From assembly GCA_029203105.1 (NCBI GenBank), contig CP119318.1, forward strand, positions 1,254,501 through 1,318,500: a stretch of 64,000 nt of DNA. The letters are read 5' to 3'. Positions within the stretch are counted from its first letter, which is position 1, and every line of letters begins with the position of its first letter. This DNA is from Candidatus Kaistia colombiensis. GTDB lineage: Bacteria > Pseudomonadota > Alphaproteobacteria > Rhizobiales > Kaistiaceae. Both the position numbers and the translations under genes were made by a program. Positions 44,642 to 54,246 of the stretch are shown one piece after another. The notes beneath the pieces are model-generated. The model was not told the origin of the DNA. It was given only the letters and a program-made list of their open reading frames with translations, and did not search any database.

Positions 44642-46219
44642 ATGATGCGAACCGGGCGTACGAACTTTATGCAGTCGCGGAAGGCCCTTGCGGCGTTTGT
44701 GCTGCTGGGCGAGCTCGCGCTGGCCGCTTGCCCGACCGCGGTCCTGGCCCAAGGCAAGAGCATTCTCGTTGTTGGCCAGACCGGTCCGCTCGATACGCTC
44801 GATCCTCTCCATGCCGATGTGAGCCGCACGGATAATCTCAACTCGGGACTCTACAACACGCTCATCACCTATGATCAGGACGGCAGGGTGGTGCCGCAGC
44901 TTGCGAGCGAGTGGACGCTTTCGCCCGACGTGACATCGATCGACTTCACCCTGCGCACCGACGTCAAATTTCATGACGGTTCGCCGCTCACGGCCGACGA
45001 CGTTGTCTATACGCTGGAGCGCACCAAGCGGCTGGGCCAGGGCGTCAGCAGCATGTTGGGCAATTACAAGAGCGCGACGGCGATCGATGCCCACCATGTG
45101 CGGGTGGATATGACGGCGCCGAGTACGCTGATGCTGGGTGCACTCACCAAGATCTATATCCTCAATTCAAAGCTCGTACAGCAGAATGTCGGATCGGATG
45201 ACGGGCAGGCATGGCTGCATTCGAACGAGGCGGGTAGCGGTGCTTATCGCTTCGAGGTGGCGCAGCCGGATACGACCAATGTGCGCATGGCGCTGTTCGA
45301 TGACTATTGGGCGCCCGAAGCGGGGCGAGCCGACATCATCATCGTCAAGCGAATGGATGGCAGTGCTACGCAGTCGTCTGCGCTGCGCGCTGGCTCGATC
45401 GACGTTGCGACCGAAATTAGTCCGCGCGACGTGCTGAGCTTCCAGGATCAGGCTGGATTCACGGTGGCGCGCGGCAAGTCGAGCGGTGGCACCTATGTCT
45501 ACTTCAATGTTGACCATGGGCCGACTGCCAATGTCGATCTGCGCCGGGCGCTGCAATATGCCTATGACTATCAGGGTGATATTGACCACATCCAGGTGGG
45601 CAGCGGATCTTTGACCGATGGCCCGCTGCCGCCCTCCACGGCGTGCCGTCCGACGGGCGAGACGGCAAAGCAGGATATCGCCAAGGCTAAGGAGTTGCTC
45701 GCGGCCTCTGGTTTCCAAAACCTCCAGCTTACCATGACTTATGATCCGAGCTTTGCCACGATGAATGCGCAAGCGGTGCTGCTGCAATCTAATCTGCGCG
45801 ACATCGGCATCGATCTGACGCTGAAGCCGACGACGTTCCCCGAATATCTTGCCATGCTGAAGAGCCCTGAAACGCTGCCGGAGATGGCGCTCGTCATCGA
45901 CTACACGCAGTACCCCGATCCGGGGACAATGCTCTCGGTCAATTACACGACCGCCGCCATCAAGCAGGGGGCGAGCAAGACCGCCTATTCCAACTCTGAG
46001 GTGGACAGTCTGATCGCCGGGGCGATCACCAATCCCGATCCTGAGGTGCGCTGCGACATGTACACGAAGGCGCAGGAGCATATCCGCGACGACGCGCTTT
46101 CGATCAATCTTTCCTATTCGTCGCCGCCAATCGTCTCCGGGCCCAAGGTCGGCGGCATCGCCTATGACATCGTGCACGGTCCGATCGATCTGAGCGATCT
46201 TCGGCTCGCGAGCAACTAG
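44642..46219 (+). CDS. Dipeptide-type ABC transporter substrate-binding protein (system A)
   Basis: A 525-residue SBP_bac_5 protein. The signal peptide starts MMRTGRTNFMQSRKALAAFV and ends near VLAQG. LNSGLYNTLITYDQDGRVVP and VKFHDGSPLTADDVVYTLER are the family signature. The start was set at the ATG behind AAAGGAAG rather than at a longer upstream frame. Periplasmic receptor for the permeases that follow. Despite the family name, many members bind non-peptide ligands, which fits this catabolic setting. Confidence 0.93.
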   Translation: MMRTGRTNFMQSRKALAAFVLLGELALAACPTAVLAQGKSILVVGQTGPLDTLDPLHADVSRTDNLNSGLYNTLITYDQDGRVVPQLASEWTLSPDVTSIDFTLRTDVKFHDGSPLTADDVVYTLERTKRLGQGVSSMLGNYKSATAIDAHHVRVDMTAPSTLMLGALTKIYILNSKLVQQNVGSDDGQAWLHSNEAGSGAYRFEVAQPDTTNVRMALFDDYWAPEAGRADIIIVKRMDGSATQSSALRAGSIDVATEISPRDVLSFQDQAGFTVARGKSSGGTYVYFNVDHGPTANVDLRRALQYAYDYQGDIDHIQVGSGSLTDGPLPPSTACRPTGETAKQDIAKAKELLAASGFQNLQLTMTYDPSFATMNAQAVLLQSNLRDIGIDLTLKPTTFPEYLAMLKSPETLPEMALVIDYTQYPDPGTMLSVNYTTAAIKQGASKTAYSNSEVDSLIAGAITNPDPEVRCDMYTKAQEHIRDDALSINLSYSSPPIVSGPKVGGIAYDIVHGPIDLSDLRLASN

Positions 46220-46231
46220 GTCCGGGACGAG

Positions 46232-47263
46232 ATGGATATCGCCCTCTATACATTGCGGCGCCTCGGCGCCGCAATCTTTAGCACCTTTGCGCTGGTGGCG
46301 CTGGTTTTCCTCATCACCAAGCTCGTGCCGGGCGACGAAGCGCAGGTGGCTGCAGGCCGCTATGCGAGCCCGGAGCAGGTGGAAGCGATGCGCCAGAAAC
46401 TTGGGTTGACGCAGCCGCTCATCGAGCAGTTCTTTGCCTATCTCGCGCGGATCCTGCAAGGAGATCTCGGCACGTCAATATCGACGTTCCAGCCGGTGTT
46501 GACCGATCTGACGACGGTCATTCCCGCGACGCTGGAACTGGTGGTCGCCGCCTTTCTGATTGACATCGCGGTCGCGGTGCCGCTCGCGGTGTTGGCGGCC
46601 TATCGCGCCGGGCGGCCGGTCGACAATGCGCTTCGCGTGGGGGCGGTACTGCTCAATGGCATTCCGGCGTTCGGGCTCGCGCTGATTGCGCAGCATTTTC
46701 TCAGTGAAAAGCTGCGCCTGTTTCCGATCTTGGGACGGCTCGGCGACGAGTTCGAGGTGACCCGACGGACGGGGATGGCCACGATCGACAGCCTGCTCGA
46801 CGGCAATGTGGCCGCCTTTAGCAGCGCCATCGGGCATTTGATTCTGCCGGCGATCGTGCTGGCGCTGCCGTTTGCCGCGATCACCTTCCGGGCCATGCGC
46901 GTGTCGTTGCTTGCGGTGATGCAATCGGACTTCGCGCTTGTTGCCAAGGCCAAGGGTGTGGGGCTGCCACGTATGGTGATGCGGCATCTGCTGCCCAATG
47001 CCAGCGGACCGACGGTCGCACTGCTCGGCATCCAGATCGGTTGGTTGTTCACGGTCGCCATCCTCGTCGAGAATGTCTTCGCCCGCTCGGGCATCGGTAC
47101 CTACCTGACCCAGGCCGTGTCGCAGAAAGACACCTTCGCCGTACTCGGCTCGGTACTATTCCTCGGGATCATTGTCACCGTTGCCAACCTTGCAGCCGAT
47201 CTTATCATCATGATTACAGATCCGCGGATCCGCTCGCAACATGCGGGGAGTGCCGATGCCTAG
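46232..47263 (+). CDS. ABC transporter permease, DppB type (system A)
   Basis: A 343-residue inner-membrane permease with six predicted helices. LVFLITKLVPGDEAQVAAGR near the N-terminus and the coupling motif FRAMRVSLLAVMQSDFALVA (then KAKGVGLPRM) are typical of DppB/OppB. It starts 12 bp after the binding protein gene and overlaps the next permease by 8 bp. Confidence 0.93.
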   Translation: MDIALYTLRRLGAAIFSTFALVALVFLITKLVPGDEAQVAAGRYASPEQVEAMRQKLGLTQPLIEQFFAYLARILQGDLGTSISTFQPVLTDLTTVIPATLELVVAAFLIDIAVAVPLAVLAAYRAGRPVDNALRVGAVLLNGIPAFGLALIAQHFLSEKLRLFPILGRLGDEFEVTRRTGMATIDSLLDGNVAAFSSAIGHLILPAIVLALPFAAITFRAMRVSLLAVMQSDFALVAKAKGVGLPRMVMRHLLPNASGPTVALLGIQIGWLFTVAILVENVFARSGIGTYLTQAVSQKDTFAVLGSVLFLGIIVTVANLAADLIIMITDPRIRSQHAGSADA

Positions 47264-48119
47264 TGCTGCTTTCGTACACCTTGCCGGGGTCTTCCGGTCG
47301 TTTATGCGCATGGGTATCTTCGATCGCATCGTACTTGGCACGGTGGTTGTTGTCATTGTTCTCGCGCTGTTCGGGCCGCTGCTCGCGCCCTACGATTCAT
47401 TGCGGTCGGACATTGTCAACGCCTTTCAGCCGCCGAGCGCCGCTCATTGGTTCGGCACCGACCAGCAGGGGCGCGACGTGCTGAGTCGGCTGCTCGTCGG
47501 GGGGCAGATTTCTCTCCTTTCTTCGGTTGCGATCGTGGCGCTGTTTGCGCTGATCGGGGTGATCGTCGCGACGACGGCGACGCTGGGTGGACGCTGGGTC
47601 GACCAGGTGCTGATGCGCGCGGTCGATGTCGGGCTCGCGCTCCCCGGCATGGTGCTGGCGCTCGGGCTTGCAGCGGCACTTGGGCCGAGCGTGCAATCGG
47701 CGATTATCGCACTCGGGCTTTCGGGCTGGCCGGCGACGGCGCGGCTGCTACGTACTGCGATGGCCGAGACTATGGCGCAGCCCTATATCGAGGGCGCGAA
47801 GGTGTTGGGCGTGCCAAAGGCGCGGCTGCTGCTCCGTCATATCTGGCCCAATGCGAAGGACGTTCTGGTCGTGCAATGGACTATGGATGTGGGCGTCACC
47901 ATCGTGGTGCTTGCGAGTCTCTCCTTTCTCGGGGTGGGGGCGCAGCCGCCAACGCCCGAATGGGGGGCGATGCTGACCGAGGCGAGTGGGCAGATCGGTA
48001 CCGCCTGGTGGACGTTCGCGGCACCAGCGGCGACGATTACGGTGACCGCCTTCGCCTTCGGTCTGCTTGGTGAAATGCTGCAGATGCGCGACGGCCAGGT
48101 CGAGGAGGGCCCGCTATGA
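47256..48119 (+). CDS. ABC transporter permease, DppC type (system A)
   Basis: A 287-residue permease. HWFGTDQQGRDVLSRLLVGG is the DppC/OppC signature, and TAMAETMAQPYIEGAKVLGV the coupling helix. The start was chosen at the ATG overlapping the previous stop (ATGCCTAG); an in-frame ATG 15 bp upstream is possible. It heterodimerises with the DppB-type partner. The stop overlaps the ATPase start (ATGA). Confidence 0.92.
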   Translation: MPSAAFVHLAGVFRSFMRMGIFDRIVLGTVVVVIVLALFGPLLAPYDSLRSDIVNAFQPPSAAHWFGTDQQGRDVLSRLLVGGQISLLSSVAIVALFALIGVIVATTATLGGRWVDQVLMRAVDVGLALPGMVLALGLAAALGPSVQSAIIALGLSGWPATARLLRTAMAETMAQPYIEGAKVLGVPKARLLLRHIWPNAKDVLVVQWTMDVGVTIVVLASLSFLGVGAQPPTPEWGAMLTEASGQIGTAWWTFAAPAATITVTAFAFGLLGEMLQMRDGQVEEGPL

Positions 48120-49096
48120 AGAATGCTTCAGAAGCGCTGCTCGAAGTCCGCGGGCTTTGTGTCGAATATGGATCGATAAGGATCGTCGAGAACGTCGATC
48201 TTTCGCTCCGGGCAGGGGAACGCTACGCGCTGGTTGGGGAGTCCGGGGCCGGCAAATCCGCGACGGCGCGGGCGTTGATCCGGCTTGACGGGCGTGCTCG
48301 GGTTTCGGGCAGCGTCAGGTTCGACGGGGTCGAACTGATGGAGCTGTCAGAGCGGCAGATGGCGACCCATCGTGGCAATGGCGTCGGCGTGGTGTTGCAG
48401 GACCCGCTCAGTGCCCTTAACCCGGTGATGACGATCGGGGAGCAGATCACCGAGCCGCTGCGCATTCGCGGCGTCTCCCGTGACGTGGCCGACAAGAAGG
48501 CGATAGCGTTACTCGACGAGCTCGGCGTTGCCAATGCGCGGCAGCGGCTAACGAGCTACCCGCACGAGTTTTCGGGCGGCATGCGTCAGCGCGTCGCCAT
48601 CGCGATGGCGCTGATTGCAGAGCCAAAATTCCTTATTGCCGACGAGCCGACGACGGCGCTCGACAGCCAGGCACAGGACCGTGTGCTGACCGCGCTCGAC
48701 CTGGTCGCGCGCGAGCGTGGGCTCGCCGTACTGATCATTACCCACGACCTCGGCGTTGTTGCTGGCTTCGCAGAGCGCGTCGGTATCATGTATGCTGGCC
48801 GCAAGATTGAGGAGGGGCCGACGGCACGCGTGCTGCGGGCGCCAGCGCATCCCTATACGTGGGCGCTGATCGGAGCGGTGCCGCGGCTGGGGCCGGTGGC
48901 GGCGCGGCTGCCGAGCATCGCCGGGGAACCGCCGAGCCCGGCGCGGCGGCCGTCGGGCTGTTCGTTCTATCCGCGCTGCAAGGTGGCGCAGGCGGTGTGT
49001 CGGGAAGTCGAACCGCACTTGGCGCCGTTTTCCGACGAGGGCTGGCGCGTGTCGTGCCATATCGCGGCAGAGCTTGCAGCGGGAGACGCGTCATGA
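48116..49096 (+). CDS. ABC transporter ATP-binding protein, DppD type (system A)
   Basis: A 326-residue ATPase. Walker A is GESGAGKSATARAL, the signature motif FSGGMRQRVAIAMAL, and Walker B FLIADEPTTALD. The C-terminal oligopeptide/dipeptide domain has the conserved Cys pattern (GCSFYPRCKVAQAVC, VSCH). It overlaps its neighbours by 4 bp on both sides. Confidence 0.94.
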   Translation: MKNASEALLEVRGLCVEYGSIRIVENVDLSLRAGERYALVGESGAGKSATARALIRLDGRARVSGSVRFDGVELMELSERQMATHRGNGVGVVLQDPLSALNPVMTIGEQITEPLRIRGVSRDVADKKAIALLDELGVANARQRLTSYPHEFSGGMRQRVAIAMALIAEPKFLIADEPTTALDSQAQDRVLTALDLVARERGLAVLIITHDLGVVAGFAERVGIMYAGRKIEEGPTARVLRAPAHPYTWALIGAVPRLGPVAARLPSIAGEPPSPARRPSGCSFYPRCKVAQAVCREVEPHLAPFSDEGWRVSCHIAAELAAGDAS

Positions 49097-49875
49097 ACTC
49101 GGAAGAGGCGCTGTTGCGCGTCGTCGAAGTGAGCAAGTCGTTCCGTGGCCAGGGGCGCCGCGGCGGTGTGACGGTGTTGGACCGAGTCAGCATGGACGTG
49201 CGGCGCGGCGGGGCGCAGGGGTTGGTCGGCGAGTCCGGGTCGGGCAAGACCACTTTGCTGCGTTGCGTGCTCGGGCTGGTGCGGCCTGAGATGGGGCAGA
49301 TCTTCTATGAGGATATCGACCTCGTTCGGGCGACGTCGGCGGCGTGGCGGAAAATCCGGCGCGAGGTGCAGCTTGTGCCGCAAGATCCCTATGCCAGCCT
49401 CAATCCGCGCATGACGGTCGGCGAATTGGTCGAGGAAGGGCTGATCGTCCACCAGATGGAGCCGTCGCGGCAGCGCCGGCGCGAACGCGTGGTCGAGACC
49501 CTCGGCAGGGTCGGGATCGGTGCCGATAATCTCAACAAATATCCACGCGCCATGTCTGGCGGGCAGCGCCAACGCGTCGCCATCGCCCGGGCGCTGGTGA
49601 CGGGGCCGCGGCTCTTGGTCTGCGACGAACCGGTCTCGGCGCTTGACGTTTCCATCCAGGCACAGGTGCTCAATTTGTTGCAGGACCTGAAGGCGGCGTT
49701 CGATTTGAGCCTGCTTTTCATTTCGCATGACCTCGCGGTGGTGAACTATCTCTGCGAGGAGGTGGCGGTGATGAGCAAGGGGCGCATTGTGGAGGCGGGA
49801 AGCCGCGAGGCGGTCTTCGCCCATCCGCGTCACGTCTATACTCGCGAACTGATCGCGGCGGTGCGCAGCCCCTAG
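49093..49875 (+). CDS. ABC transporter ATP-binding protein, DppF type (system A)
   Basis: A 260-residue ATPase starting MNSEEALLRVVEVSKSF in an ATGA overlap. Walker A GESGSGKTTLLRCVL, Q-loop PQDPYASLNPRMT, signature MSGGQRQRVAIARAL and Walker B LLVCDEPVSALD are intact. It ends soon after the ABC core, without the C-terminal Cys domain seen in the DppD partner, so it is shorter than many DppF proteins. Last gene of the five-gene unit. Confidence 0.93.
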   Translation: MNSEEALLRVVEVSKSFRGQGRRGGVTVLDRVSMDVRRGGAQGLVGESGSGKTTLLRCVLGLVRPEMGQIFYEDIDLVRATSAAWRKIRREVQLVPQDPYASLNPRMTVGELVEEGLIVHQMEPSRQRRRERVVETLGRVGIGADNLNKYPRAMSGGQRQRVAIARALVTGPRLLVCDEPVSALDVSIQAQVLNLLQDLKAAFDLSLLFISHDLAVVNYLCEEVAVMSKGRIVEAGSREAVFAHPRHVYTRELIAAVRSP

Positions 49876-49904
49876 TCGGATGCGACCGCCCGCGCGTGCT
49901 GGGA

Positions 49905-49922
49905 CCGCGGGGGAACCCGCGG
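49905..49922 (+). terminator. GC-rich hairpin after ABC operon A
   Basis: CCGCGGG (49905-49911) and CCCGCGG (49916-49922) pair around a GGAA loop, with further GG/CC pairing outside an A-A mismatch. It is 30 bp after the last transporter gene. No T-run is present. From here to 50187 I see no gene. Confidence 0.45.
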
Positions 49923-50202
49923 ACCTGCGGCGTCTGGCCCGATTTTGCGGTTGGCGCATTATCTGCGCGCTAACCGGGTGTCGGCCCTCCCTGGGCGCAT
50001 CGAGGCCGGCGTCAGAATTTCGTTCCGGATGGATCGGCGCGGGTGGCGAAGCGCAGTTGGTTGCGAGGTTTGTGCCCGCTCGATGGCAGCGCTTCACGCC
50101 AGAAAATACGTCTTTCGGCGCCGCTTGACCGTGATCGGTGATTGACTCTGGAGCTCTCCGTAATTTTGTTAGGAAAGTTACCAGACGGTGGTGGTGGAGA
50201 CG

Positions 50203-51387
50203 ATGCAGGCCCTTTCCGGTAGTCCCAGACTACTCCGCAATCTCAACGAGAAGGCGGTGCTCCAGCACCTCCTGGCGCAGGGGGCGCTGACCCGGGCCGA
50301 GCTTGAGGCCTTCACCGGACTTTCCAAGGCCGCCATGTCGGATCTCCTGAAGCGGCTCGAAAAGGCTGCCTTCATCCGCCGTGAGGGCGAGAAGGCCGGG
50401 GCCTATGGGCCCAAGGCGGGGCTCTGGGCGCTTGATCCGCGCGCAGGTTTCGTTGCCGGGGTTGCGGTCAGTGCTCATTCGATCGAGGTCGCCATTGCCG
50501 ATCTCAGTGGCGCCGTCGTTGCCGAATTCGCGCAGCCGCGCAGGCCAGGGGAGAAGCAATGGGCGGGCGATGCGTTGCACGCGGTGCTCGGGCGGGCAAC
50601 TCAGGCGGCGGGGCTTGATGTCAGCGCGCTCGACCAGGTCGTGGTCGGGCTCCCCGGCATCGTTGATGCCGAGGCCGGGCACTTCCGCAAGGGGCAGCAG
50701 ATCCCGGACTGGCAGGGGTTCGATGTGCCGGCGGCGCTGATCGACGTGCTCGGGCATAAGCGCGTCCTGGTCGAGAATGATGTCAACCTTGTCACTATCG
50801 AGGAAGCGACGCGTGGCGCTGGTATCGGCGTTGGAGCCATGATCCTGTTATGGATCGACGAGGGCATCGGCGGTGGGCTGGTGATGGGCGGGCGCCTGGT
50901 GCGCGGCTCGACCGGCAGCGTCGGTGAAATCGGCGGCGCGTTGATCCCCGATTGGCCCGGTGGCGGCGTGACGCCGGCGACTGCTGAGGCGCTGTTGTCC
51001 TCGCAGGCGCTGACGACGCTCTTGCGCCAGTTCGGCTGCCCCGGCGCGGATGTCGCCGCCGAGATCGAGATGGTTATGCGCGATCTCGACACGTATGGCG
51101 ACCTCGTTGAAGTGCTCGCCTACCGCATCGCGGCGGTGCTCTCGGGAATCATCGGCATGCTGGACCCTGACATGGTGGTCCTCGCCGGCAAAGTGGGCAT
51201 CGCCGGTGGGACGGCGTTGGCGCAGCGGGTCAAGGCGATCCTCTCTACGTTGCCGCTGGCCATTCCAAAAATCGTACCAAGCATGGTGGGCAGACATGCC
51301 GTGCGCGCAGGGGCTATCGAACTCGCCCTCGAACAATCTCGCGAGCGTGTGTTCACGGGAGGCAGCGCTGCGCGCGGCCTCCCGTAA
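50203..51387 (+). CDS. ROK-family transcriptional regulator lacking the zinc motif
   Basis: About 394 residues. The N-terminal winged helix is clear (AVLQHLLAQGALTRAELEAF, then TGLSKAAMSDLLKRLEKAAF), and the ROK domain follows with VVVGLPGIVDAEAGHFRKGQ and the DEGIGGGLVMGGRLVRG phosphate loop. The ROK Zn motif (normally a His then CxCGxxGC) is absent: the segment reads GSVGEIGGALIPDWPGGG. It is therefore probably a regulator, not a kinase. Start at the ATG behind GGAGA; a GTG 15 bp upstream is the alternative. It precedes the PIG-L gene. Confidence 0.88.
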   Translation: MQALSGSPRLLRNLNEKAVLQHLLAQGALTRAELEAFTGLSKAAMSDLLKRLEKAAFIRREGEKAGAYGPKAGLWALDPRAGFVAGVAVSAHSIEVAIADLSGAVVAEFAQPRRPGEKQWAGDALHAVLGRATQAAGLDVSALDQVVVGLPGIVDAEAGHFRKGQQIPDWQGFDVPAALIDVLGHKRVLVENDVNLVTIEEATRGAGIGVGAMILLWIDEGIGGGLVMGGRLVRGSTGSVGEIGGALIPDWPGGGVTPATAEALLSSQALTTLLRQFGCPGADVAAEIEMVMRDLDTYGDLVEVLAYRIAAVLSGIIGMLDPDMVVLAGKVGIAGGTALAQRVKAILSTLPLAIPKIVPSMVGRHAVRAGAIELALEQSRERVFTGGSAARGLP

Positions 51388-51517
51388 TGGAAGGCTGGAC
51401 GGAAGTATCAACCAGTCCCCGAGGCCGCTGGCCCGGAAATTTTTATCGCCCATAGTTCAGCCGTGCCGGACCAGTCCGCAACGGTCGCGAGCTATCTTAC
51501 CCTCTAGGAGAAGAACG

Positions 51518-52339
51518 TTGTCCTACCCACTCAAGATTGTCGTTATCGCTGCCCATCCCGATGAGGCGGAGATGTATGCCGGCGGCACGGTGCGGCGGCT
51601 CGCCGACAAGGGCGCTGCGGTTAAATTCATGACGCTTACCAATGGCGATGCCGGCCATCACGAGATGGAGCGTGGGCCACTGAAGCGCCGGCGCGCGCGC
51701 GAAGCCTATGCCGCCGCGAGACATCTGGGCGTTGTCGACTATGAAGTCTTCGATATTCATGACGGCGAGCTGGTGGCTGACATCGAGCTGCGCCGGGCGG
51801 TGATCGCCGCGATCTGCCGCTGGCAGGCCGATATCGTCATCACCTTTCACGATGATTGCCCGGGCCATCTCGACAATCGCGCAGCCGGGCGCGTGGTCAG
51901 TGAGGCCGTGGATTTCTGCATGAACGCCAATATCGTGGGCTATCTGCCGCCCCTGGCGCAGGCGCCGATCTGCCTCAAAATGACCGACTACGGCGCCATT
52001 CCGACACATCGACACGACGTTGTGGTCGATGTCGGCCCATCGATTGATGCCAAGCTCAGGGCCTGCGCCGCGCATGCCACACAGTTTCTCGAATTCGCAC
52101 CCTTTGAGCGCGGTTTCCTCGCCGAGGCTCCGCGCGAGGGCGACTGGGCGGCGGAGCGGCCCTTCGTGCTCAAGCACTGGCCCGAATTCATGTACGTCGT
52201 CGACGGTATGCGCCCGGCGCTCAAGGCGCGTTATGGCACCGAACGCGGTGCCGCGATCGAGTTCGCCGAGAGCTTTGACATTGCGCCCTATGGCCGCCAG
52301 GTCGACGCAGCGGCTGTCTACGAACTGCTCGACCTGTAG
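51518..52339 (+). CDS. PIG-L family deacetylase
   Basis: A 273-residue zinc-dependent LmbE-like hydrolase. VVIAAHPDEAEMYAGGTVRR carries the His and Asp/Glu Zn motif, and FHDDCPGHLDNRAAGRVVSE the second His. Family members remove acyl groups from amine-linked sugars, but many act on other amides. The TTG start follows an AGGAG site with 7-nt spacing; a longer upstream frame overlaps the ROK gene and lacks a site. In this context it may cleave an amide formed after ring opening. Confidence 0.87.
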   Translation: MSYPLKIVVIAAHPDEAEMYAGGTVRRLADKGAAVKFMTLTNGDAGHHEMERGPLKRRRAREAYAAARHLGVVDYEVFDIHDGELVADIELRRAVIAAICRWQADIVITFHDDCPGHLDNRAAGRVVSEAVDFCMNANIVGYLPPLAQAPICLKMTDYGAIPTHRHDVVVDVGPSIDAKLRACAAHATQFLEFAPFERGFLAEAPREGDWAAERPFVLKHWPEFMYVVDGMRPALKARYGTERGAAIEFAESFDIAPYGRQVDAAAVYELLDL

Positions 52340-52594
52340 CGCCGCCTCGGCGCATTTTCAGAAAATTGCAGAGGAGGTGTCGCGCATGGAAGCGAGACAC
52401 CATGCCGGGGGGCGTTTCGCCGTTTCAGCGAAATGGCGAAACGCTCCGGTCCTTCAGCCGCATCCCGCACCGTGCGATAGCTGAGACGAGACTTGCGGTC
52501 TGCGTCGAGCACATGCGCGAGGCGCGGGCCGGTCCGTTGATGTGTACAGAGGATACGCCAGACGCTGGCGTCTGGGGCTGTGAGCGTGGTCGAG

Positions 52595-52810
52595 CCGACG
52601 CTTTTCCACTTCGCACTTCCGCTAAACGGGCTGCCGCGCGGTCGCCGGCAGGTGACGAAAACCCGATCCATGGCAATGAGGCCGAGGCCGCCGTCGCCAG
52701 CATGTTTGCGGGCTTCCTCCAGACAATATGACATTCATCCCGGCTCAGTCACACATCAGGGCCCCGCGGGCGGTGGCACCGTTGCCGCCGTCGTCGATGT
52801 CGGCTGTTTT
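52595..52810 (+). pseudogene. Decayed C-terminus of a second ring-opening amidohydrolase (barbiturase family)
   Basis: Pieces in two frames match the intact protein encoded at 60965-62086: FALPLNGLPRGRRQV against FSLPVGGRLLGRRQV, ENPIHGNEAEAAVASMFAGF against ENPQYGDQVKAALGGMFAAF, and VTHQGPAGGGTVAAVVDVG against ATHQGPAGGGTVAVVVDVS. Frame changes separate them and the N-terminal 80 per cent is not recognisable. It lies 260 bp after the PIG-L gene. Confidence 0.8.
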
Positions 52811-52892
52811 TTGGGGGCGTTCCAAATAGGCAGCGGCCGGAGATGCTCGCAAGGCTTCTCCGGCCGCTGCCTTTGAGGAGTGTGTCGGTGTT

Positions 52893-54197
52893 CTAGACGC
52901 CGGCGACCTGTCTGATCATGGCCGCGACTTCGTCGGGCGTTGCCCAGCGCGGATAGACCTCGCGGCTTGCGACGAGTGCTTCAAGGCGCGTGTGTATGTC
53001 CTGCACCTGCGCGTCATCGAGGGCGATGCCGAGCTTGTCGGCGACGGTGCGCACAATGGCATCGCTATGCTGGCTGGCCCAGACCCAGTGGAATTTCGCG
53101 CCGGTGAGGGAGGGAGCGACGCAGCTGCCGAGCAGGGCGAAATCGGCATCGCTGCCCCCGGCCTCGATACGGGCGATTTCGTCCGTGCCTTCGCGCAGAA
53201 ACTGGTGGCTGCCGACCACGGGTTTGAGCGGCGGAACCTGGAATTTTGTCACGCGAGCCAATTTGTCCGCGGCCCATTGGAGGCGGTCGAGACGGATGCC
53301 GGTATCGATACCATAGAGCACGTCGAGCGCGAGCACGACCTCCTCCAGGGCCGCGAAGCCCGAACGATAGGACATGCCGTTGAGCGCCACGTCGGGCGAC
53401 GCGCCGGCAAGGACCGCGGCGACGGTGCTGGCGGTGGCCATGCCGAAATCATCATGCGTGTGCATGGTCATTGGCGTTGGTTGTATCATGCGCGAGCGAT
53501 AAGTGCGTACAAAATGCCCCATCGCCTGCGGGGAAAGGGCGCTGGTCGAATCCATCAGATCGAGGCGGCGGACACCGGCCTTGATCGCCTCATTGCTCAG
53601 GGCGACCATGCCCTCGAAATCGCGGCGGCCGCACTGGGCGATGGTCGCGTTCCACTCCATGCCCGCTGCTTTGACGTAGGCCGCCATTTCGTGGAGCTGC
53701 TCGATCTGGCGCTTGCGCGCGTCCTCGCTGGGCGCCTGCAGGAGACCCGGATTGAGGAGGCGGATGCCGACCTCGCCCAGCATGTCGACGGTGCGCCGCA
53801 TCTTGTCATTGGGGCCTGTACCGTCGCCGATGAGCGTCTCGGTGAAGACGTTGACGAGGAAGCGCGGCTTTGCCTTCGCCACGGTGCGCACGGCCGCGAA
53901 TTCCTGCTCGTCCGGCACGTCGGCGCCACGCCACCACATGTTGAGGCTTTCCTCGCCGATGCCGAGCTCGTCGAGGATCTCGCAGATTTTGCGCAGATCG
54001 CTGTCGCTTGGCCGCACGCCGGCGGTGTAGATGACCTTGCGAATGGTGCTATCGATGAGGCTGACCGGGGTCGGGATGTCGTAGCCAGCGGTGACCTCGG
54101 GCATGAAATTGAACGGGCTGACGAAGTGCCGCCCCTCAACCTTGGCGCGACCACGCACGGGTTCGTTGCCGCCTCCTGCTTGTGCATTTTCTGCCAT
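52893..54197 (-). CDS. HMGL-like (pyruvate carboxyltransferase) family enzyme
   Basis: A 434-residue protein starting behind GGAGGACTAGGAC. The TIM barrel of the homocitrate/isopropylmalate synthase and HMG-CoA lyase family is visible: SLIDSTIRKVIYTAGVRPSD at the active-site strand, RRLDLMDSTSALSPQAMGHF, and the metal-binding HxH in MTMHTHDDFGMA. The usual DGxR(D/E) motif appears as DSTIRK, so it departs from classical synthases. It could be an aldolase, lyase or condensing enzyme acting on the ring-opened product. Its gene follows the racemase gene. Confidence 0.8.
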   Translation of the reverse strand: MAENAQAGGGNEPVRGRAKVEGRHFVSPFNFMPEVTAGYDIPTPVSLIDSTIRKVIYTAGVRPSDSDLRKICEILDELGIGEESLNMWWRGADVPDEQEFAAVRTVAKAKPRFLVNVFTETLIGDGTGPNDKMRRTVDMLGEVGIRLLNPGLLQAPSEDARKRQIEQLHEMAAYVKAAGMEWNATIAQCGRRDFEGMVALSNEAIKAGVRRLDLMDSTSALSPQAMGHFVRTYRSRMIQPTPMTMHTHDDFGMATASTVAAVLAGASPDVALNGMSYRSGFAALEEVVLALDVLYGIDTGIRLDRLQWAADKLARVTKFQVPPLKPVVGSHQFLREGTDEIARIEAGGSDADFALLGSCVAPSLTGAKFHWVWASQHSDAIVRTVADKLGIALDDAQVQDIHTRLEALVASREVYPRWATPDEVAAMIRQVAGV

Positions 54198-54246
54198 GTC
54201 CTAGTCCTCCTTGTTGTGCTGTTCTGATGATATCAGGTTCGGGGAC

